DNA of 25,718 bases from an uncultured Bacteroidales bacterium (lineage in GTDB: Bacteria > Bacteroidota > Bacteroidia > Bacteroidales > Muribaculaceae): positions 1 through 25,718 of the forward strand of contig CAJLWO010000042.1 in the NCBI GenBank assembly GCA_905210435.1. The letters are read 5' to 3'. Made by a program: the position numbers and the translations under genes. The number at the start of each line of letters is the position of its first letter. Position 1 is the stretch's first letter. Shown here in pieces: positions 21,856 through 25,718 of this stretch. Under the pieces are notes generated by a model, which saw only the letters and a list, made by a program, of their open reading frames with translations, was not told the origin of the DNA and searched no databases.

Positions 21856-23910
21856 CTATCGGCGTAATGTCCCGGGGTCGAATCTCTGACCTCCGAGGCC
21901 GGTGCCCGACTGTCGGTTGGTGTTGCCCGAACTGTTGCGTCCCGAGCCGTCGAAGCCGGGCGAATAGAAGTCATCCTCCTCTTCCTCCTCATCGGTGTTG
22001 TTCTCGTTGGCATTCCGGTCGCGGTTCTTGGGCTTGTTTTTCTTTATCTCGTTGGGCTTCTGGGACTCTACAGGGAGCTGGTTGATGTCCCATGTCTGGT
22101 TGATGTCCCAGTTTTTCTTGACGGCGAGCTTCTTGGGATAGTAATATACATCCTCCGGCTGGCGTTTTTCGCTTACCGAACCGGTATCCCATTTGCCGTT
22201 GCGGTTGGCATCGACGTAGGCACGGGCATAGTAGGTGTTGGGACTGACGAATGTGAACGTGGCCGCCCCCTCCTTTACCGGTGCCGTTGCCACCGTTTTG
22301 TCCTGCGTGTTGAGCAGTTCCACCATCATCTCTTCTCCTGCAGGAATGCCGGTAAGATTGAATGTTATGGTGGAATAATCCTCAAGTTTCTTTACGGTGA
22401 ATTCGGAAGTCGCAGGTTTGTTGACATTCCCGTAAATGCCTGTCACTGCGGCCGAATCGACTTTGAGGCGGTAGCGTTCCCCCTCCTTCCAGTCATGACG
22501 CAGCGTGAATGCCAGCTGGCGGTTGAGCGAGTCGCGCGTGATATGCTGTGCGCCCATGTCGCGCCACAAGGTGTCGACCCTCATCTCGAGGTGTATCATG
22601 TTCTCGATAATCGTGTCGACAGGCTGCGAGGCAGTGAAATACAGCGGACGGTTCAGCTCCTGGTTCCCTTTGGTGCTCGTGTCGAATGTCATGAACACCG
22701 GTTCGTCGGTGAATACGGTATCCCTTCCTTCCTCGCGCAGCTTCTTGAGAAGTTTTTCGCGCTCCTTGTCGCGTTTCTCGAGCGCTTTGCGGAAACTTGA
22801 ACGGTCGCGGTTGAGCAGCCGCAGCGTGTCGGTGGTCCACGACAGTTGGTCGAGCGTGTCCGTGCGCAGATAGCGCGCTTCTACGAGAAGCGTGTCGGTG
22901 GATATTACCGCCTTGTCTGTGAGCCAGTATGTTATGGAGTCGCCCGCGGCGGAGTGGTCGATGCGCGATATTTCGTCGATGCGCCGTCCGGCGGCCGGAG
23001 TGTTGAGCAGTGTCAGCACGGGCAGCGTGTCGGTGGGCGCGCCAAATTCCAGCGCTATGCGCGTGGAGTCGATGCGGGTATTGTTTTTAAGATACTGCGA
23101 GCGGTAGTTCTCGTTGAACCATGTGAGCAACAGGTCGTTGGGGAGATACCGGTGCCCCTGGCGCATTACTATCGAGTCCATGCCGTTGTTCGCACGCAGC
23201 GTGTCGGTCACCATGATATTCACCACTTCAGGCACTACAGTCTGTCCTAAGAAAGCCACATCCTCCGAACGGTCCCAGTGATAGTCGCGGTTGAGGTCGT
23301 TGACGGCATAGAGATTGTAGGTGCCCGGCGCGAGATTGCGCAGCACGAACTGTCCGTACTGGTTGGTCTTGGCTATGCGCTCGAACGGCAGCGTGGTGAT
23401 GGCCGTGTCCGACAGATTGGAGTATACGCCAACTATCATGCCCTGTGCGGGTTCGAGATTGCGGGCTTCGAAAAGCATTCCTGATATTACAAGGCTGTCG
23501 CGCGTGTCGCCCGTAGAGAAATCGAAGGCGAATCCGTCAAGGATATTACCCTCGTTGAGGTCGCGTATGGCATCGGAAAAATCTATGGTATAGGTTGCGT
23601 CGTTTACAAGCGTGTCGCGGAATTCCACCGTCAGGCGCTTGCCGTTGGCCGATATCGACGGCGGCTGCTTCTGTACGGGCGATACCACCACCTTGTTCAC
23701 CACATCCTCCATCTTGATATTCTCGTCGAAGAATATATTGATGCGGTTGCCGTTGAAGTTGAGTGTTCCCGGAGCCGGATTCGAACGCACGAACACCGGC
23801 GGCAACTCGTCGCGGTCGCCCCCCTCGGGACGCCCTATCGACGCACACGCAGCAAGCAGCATCACCACTGCCGCCATACATAATATTCTGACTATATTAC
23901 TGTTTCTCAC
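21856..23910 (-). CDS. Ig-like-domain lipoprotein
   Basis: A 684-residue lipoprotein. The signal sequence ends in LLAAC with the lipid-modified Cys22. It is probably on the outer membrane facing the periplasm or surface. Residues about 35-130 resemble a bacterial Ig-like (Big_5) domain. Two DxNxxxxWD-type motifs occur (LNRDYHWDRSED near 218 and DANRNGKWDTG further on), as in the Bacteroidetes members of this family, possibly metal-binding. The C-terminal 60 residues are acidic and low-complexity (TDEEEEEDDF, then Ser/Gly/Asn-rich). The start is a GTG at 23910, preceded by AAAGAAG. The next ATG (residue 12) would leave too short a signal. It lies 35 nt upstream of the DUF3822 gene. Function is unknown. 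Confidence 0.85.
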   Translation of the reverse strand: MRNSNIVRILCMAAVVMLLAACASIGRPEGGDRDELPPVFVRSNPAPGTLNFNGNRINIFFDENIKMEDVVNKVVVSPVQKQPPSISANGKRLTVEFRDTLVNDATYTIDFSDAIRDLNEGNILDGFAFDFSTGDTRDSLVISGMLFEARNLEPAQGMIVGVYSNLSDTAITTLPFERIAKTNQYGQFVLRNLAPGTYNLYAVNDLNRDYHWDRSEDVAFLGQTVVPEVVNIMVTDTLRANNGMDSIVMRQGHRYLPNDLLLTWFNENYRSQYLKNNTRIDSTRIALEFGAPTDTLPVLTLLNTPAAGRRIDEISRIDHSAAGDSITYWLTDKAVISTDTLLVEARYLRTDTLDQLSWTTDTLRLLNRDRSSFRKALEKRDKEREKLLKKLREEGRDTVFTDEPVFMTFDTSTKGNQELNRPLYFTASQPVDTIIENMIHLEMRVDTLWRDMGAQHITRDSLNRQLAFTLRHDWKEGERYRLKVDSAAVTGIYGNVNKPATSEFTVKKLEDYSTITFNLTGIPAGEEMMVELLNTQDKTVATAPVKEGAATFTFVSPNTYYARAYVDANRNGKWDTGSVSEKRQPEDVYYYPKKLAVKKNWDINQTWDINQLPVESQKPNEIKKNKPKNRDRNANENNTDEEEEEDDFYSPGFDGSGRNSSGNTNRQSGTGLGGQRFDPGTLRR

Positions 23911-23918
23911 CTTCTTTG

Positions 23919-23954
23919 CCTGTTGGTCGCGTTATACCTGTTAGTCGCGTCATA
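23919..23954. repeat. 18-bp imperfect direct repeat, 2 copies
   Basis: CCTGTTGGTCGCGTTATA (23919-23936) is followed directly by CCTGTTAGTCGCGTCATA (23937-23954), 16 of 18 positions identical. It is located just upstream of the Ig-like lipoprotein start. Confidence 0.75.
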
Positions 23955-24001
23955 GGGGAATATGGTGTCACGCCACTGGTGCCTCGCTGAAAATGTTGTT
24001 G

Positions 24002-24073
24002 TACCCCGGAGCAGAATCGAACTGCTATCAAAAGTTTAGGAAACTTCTATTCTATCCGTTGAACTACCGGGGC
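24002..24073 (-). tRNA. tRNA-Arg(CCT)
   Basis: A cloverleaf on the minus strand. Acceptor GCCCCGG pairs with CCGGGGT (one G-T at the first pair), D stem GTTC/GAAT, anticodon stem GAAGT/ACTTT, loop TTCCTAA with anticodon CCT at 24040-24038, and T arm AGCAG-TTCGATT-CTGCT. CCA is not encoded. It decodes AGG. Confidence 0.93.
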
Positions 24074-24131
24074 ATCCGGGTCGGTTGTTGTGTTTGAATC
24101 TGTTGCGATTTCAAATTGTTGGGAAAGCGTT

Positions 24132-24240
24132 CAAAATTTAAATTTCCGCGGTTAGAGACCGCGGCTACTATATCGTAGCGTTTGGTAATCAGATATGTAG
24201 TGGCCGCGGTTTTTAACCGCGGTTGATAAAATTGAATTTT
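24132..24240. mobile_element. MITE/REP-like double-hairpin element
   Basis: Two GC-rich hairpins, each 19 nt, lie at 24146-24164 (CCGCGGT/ACCGCGG) and 24204-24222 (CCGCGGTT/AACCGCGG). They are mirror images within a larger inverted repeat. After CCGCGG the left side continues to CTACTATATC and the right side, reverse-complemented, continues to CTACATATC. The AT-rich outer flanks (AAAATTTAAATTT and, reversed, AAAATTCAATTTT) also resemble each other. The centre is about 17 nt. No ORF is inside. The structure fits a small non-autonomous or REP-like repeat. It may also end transcription of folA. Confidence 0.5.
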
Positions 24241-24283
24241 GATACCACTTCCGGCACATTGCCGACGGGTGCAAAGTTAACGT

Positions 24284-24769
24284 TTATCTGCGACAATAAC
24301 AAATGAAACTGTAGCTTAAGCCGTTCTTTTCGTCGGTCTTTTTCTCGCTTTCGCTGAGTTTTTCCCATTCCGCGGAGCTGTATTCGGGGAAAAAAGTGTC
24401 GGCGGCGGGGCTGTCGGCATCGATCAGTGTCAGCTCCATGCGGTCGGCCGTGCCGATTGCCTGACGGTAAATCTCGCCGCCCCCGATTATGAACACTTCC
24501 TCTCCCGCCCCCATCGCGAGGGCCTCGTCAAGCGACCCCGCACGCTCTATGCCGGGCGCGTTATAGTCCGTCTGCCGGGTTATCACTATGTTGCGGCGGT
24601 CGGGCAGGGCACCCTTGGGAAGCGACTCGAAAGTCTTGCGCCCCATCACCACCGTATGCCCCGTGGTAAGCGCCTTGAACCGGCGCATGTCCTCACGGAT
24701 GTGGAATGCAAGATCCCCCCCGCGTCCTATCGCTCCGTCGCGCCCCGTGGCGGCTATGATTGTCACCAT
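24284..24769 (-). CDS. folA: Dihydrofolate reductase
   Basis: The enzyme reduces dihydrofolate to tetrahydrofolate with NADPH in the cytoplasm. It has 161 residues, the normal size. The substrate-binding acid is Asp27 in HIREDMRRFK. The NADPH-binding VMGRKTFES and later IIGGGEIYRQA segments are intact. It is preceded by thyA with 18 nt between them, forming the common thyA-folA pair, because ThyA converts methylene-tetrahydrofolate to dihydrofolate. The Met20-loop region is GAIGRGGDLAF, shorter and more polar than in E. coli but within family variation. Confidence 0.95.
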   Translation of the reverse strand: MVTIIAATGRDGAIGRGGDLAFHIREDMRRFKALTTGHTVVMGRKTFESLPKGALPDRRNIVITRQTDYNAPGIERAGSLDEALAMGAGEEVFIIGGGEIYRQAIGTADRMELTLIDADSPAADTFFPEYSSAEWEKLSESEKKTDEKNGLSYSFICYCRR

Positions 24770-24787
24770 GTCGTTTTTTATTAAGAT

Positions 24788-25582
24788 TTATACCGATACG
24801 TCGGCCTTGATATGAGGATGCGGGTCATAGTCAACAAGCTCGAAATCCTCGTACTTGAAGTCGAATATGCTCTTGACATCCCGATTTATTATCATGCGCG
24901 GCAGCTTGCGCGGCTCGCGGGTGAGCTGCAGGCGTGCCTGCTCGAAATGGTTCCGGTAGATATGCGTGTCGCCTAACGTATGCACGAAGTCGCCTGCCTC
25001 CAACCCCGTCACCTGCGCCACCATCATCAACAGCAGCGCGTACGACGCGATGTTGAACGGCACGCCTAAGAACGTGTCGGCCGAACGCTGGTAAAGCTGC
25101 AGCGACAGCCGTCCGTCGGCTACATAAAACTGGAAGAACGCATGGCACGGAGGCAGCTTCATCGACGGAATATCGGCCACGTTCCATGCGCTCACTATGA
25201 TGCGACGCGACGACGGATTGTTCTTTATCTGGTCGATGGCCTCCGAAATCTGGTCGATGAACGTGCCGTCATACGCCGGCCACGAACGCCACTGATAGCC
25301 GTAGATATGCCCCAAGTCGCCGTTCTCGTCGGCCCACTCGTTCCATATCCTTACCCCGTGCTCCTGAAGGTATTTCACGTTGGTGTCACCCTTCAGAAAC
25401 CACAGCAGCTCGTAGATGATTGACTTCAGATGCAGTTTCTTGGTCGTCAGAAGCGGAAAGCCGTCGGCGAGATTGAACCGCATCTGGTAGCCGAACACCG
25501 AGCGCGTCCCGGTGCCCGTACGGTCCTCCTTGTCAGTGCCGTGCGTAAGTATATGGTCGAGAAGTTCGAGATATTGTTTCAT
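24788..25582 (-). CDS. thyA: Thymidylate synthase
   Basis: The enzyme methylates dUMP to dTMP using methylene-tetrahydrofolate. The protein has 264 residues from the ATG at 25582 (MKQYLELLDHIL), matching the usual ThyA length. An upstream in-frame ATG would add eight unlikely residues. The N-terminal phosphate-binding DRTGTGTRS is present, and the nucleophile is Cys146 in LPPCHAFFQF. It is the first gene of the thyA-folA pair and has a nearby promoter candidate. Folate cofactor supply presumably comes from genes elsewhere. Confidence 0.97.
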   Translation of the reverse strand: MKQYLELLDHILTHGTDKEDRTGTGTRSVFGYQMRFNLADGFPLLTTKKLHLKSIIYELLWFLKGDTNVKYLQEHGVRIWNEWADENGDLGHIYGYQWRSWPAYDGTFIDQISEAIDQIKNNPSSRRIIVSAWNVADIPSMKLPPCHAFFQFYVADGRLSLQLYQRSADTFLGVPFNIASYALLLMMVAQVTGLEAGDFVHTLGDTHIYRNHFEQARLQLTREPRKLPRMIINRDVKSIFDFKYEDFELVDYDPHPHIKADVSV

Positions 25583-25603
25583 TTGCAGTATATAATATAA
25601 AAG

Positions 25604-25635
25604 CAAAATTCACTAAAATTATCGATATATGCAAA
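25604..25635 (-). promoter_or_regulatory. Promoter candidate for thyA-folA
   Basis: On the minus strand TTTG (25635-25632) is followed after 20 nt by GAATTTTG (25611-25604), a seven-of-eight match to the -7 box. It gives a short 5' leader of about 15-20 nt. The remaining bases to the window end (25636-25718) show no gene. Confidence 0.5.
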
Positions 25636-25718
25636 TGATTGCCGAATAATCGTCCACCTGCGCACACGGCTCTTTCATTTAAGATCGACCTAAAATATCC
25701 AAAAGATGTGTATTTTAT

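Overview
The window looks like chromosomal DNA of a gut Bacteroidales bacterium, most likely Muribaculaceae or a close relative. The evidence is: several promoter candidates of the Bacteroidetes type (TTTG or TTG, 17-23 nt, then TAnnTTTG); start sites with weak or absent Shine-Dalgarno; family-restricted genes (DUF4919, DUF3822, the Bacteroidetes Ig-like lipoprotein); a eukaryote-like GH13 branching enzyme; and a BspA-type leucine-rich-repeat surface protein with SusE/F-like modules and a T9SS-like C-terminal tail. There is no rRNA, CRISPR array, prophage or complete insertion sequence.

Layout. Positions 1-1086 hold GAPDH (minus) with its terminator. A 650-bp intergenic region follows, then a secreted GH2 beta-mannosidase (plus, 1734-4364) ending at a strong terminator. 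From 4591 to 16464 all genes lie on the minus strand. In transcription order they are: glycogen branching enzyme (glgB), a polysaccharide flippase, a GT4 glycosyltransferase, a small winged-helix plus nuclease-like protein, then (after a promoter candidate) a double zinc-ribbon protein with PQ-rich tandem repeats, a GH3-family adenylating enzyme, an exported alkaline phosphatase, a DUF4919 protein, a tail-anchored pseudokinase and a GNAT-like protein. Divergent from glgB is a 600-bp region with a long structured leader upstream of the BspA-like gene (17063-19549). Beyond it lie a four-helix-bundle gene broken by an in-frame TGA, and a minus-strand housekeeping block: an Ig-like lipoprotein, DUF3822, rsmD, tRNA-Arg(CCT) and the thyA-folA pair for thymidylate and folate metabolism.

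How the genes work together. thyA-folA form a metabolic couple, because ThyA makes dihydrofolate that FolA reduces. glgB, flippase and GT4 are closely spaced and could be co-transcribed. DUF4919, pseudokinase and GNAT are overlapping or nearly so, and look like one functional unit of unknown role. DUF3822 overlaps rsmD by 10 nt.

Best candidates for something new: (1) the 5' leader of the BspA-like gene, which holds mutually exclusive hairpins and a terminator-like stem just before the ORF; (2) the exported DUF4919 / membrane pseudokinase / GNAT cassette; (3) a winged-helix PD-(D/E)XK-like gene without restriction partners; (4) a MITE- or REP-like double-hairpin element between tRNA-Arg and folA; (5) a recurring 9-bp period in unrelated intergenic tandem repeats. 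None of the functional claims for these has been tested here.
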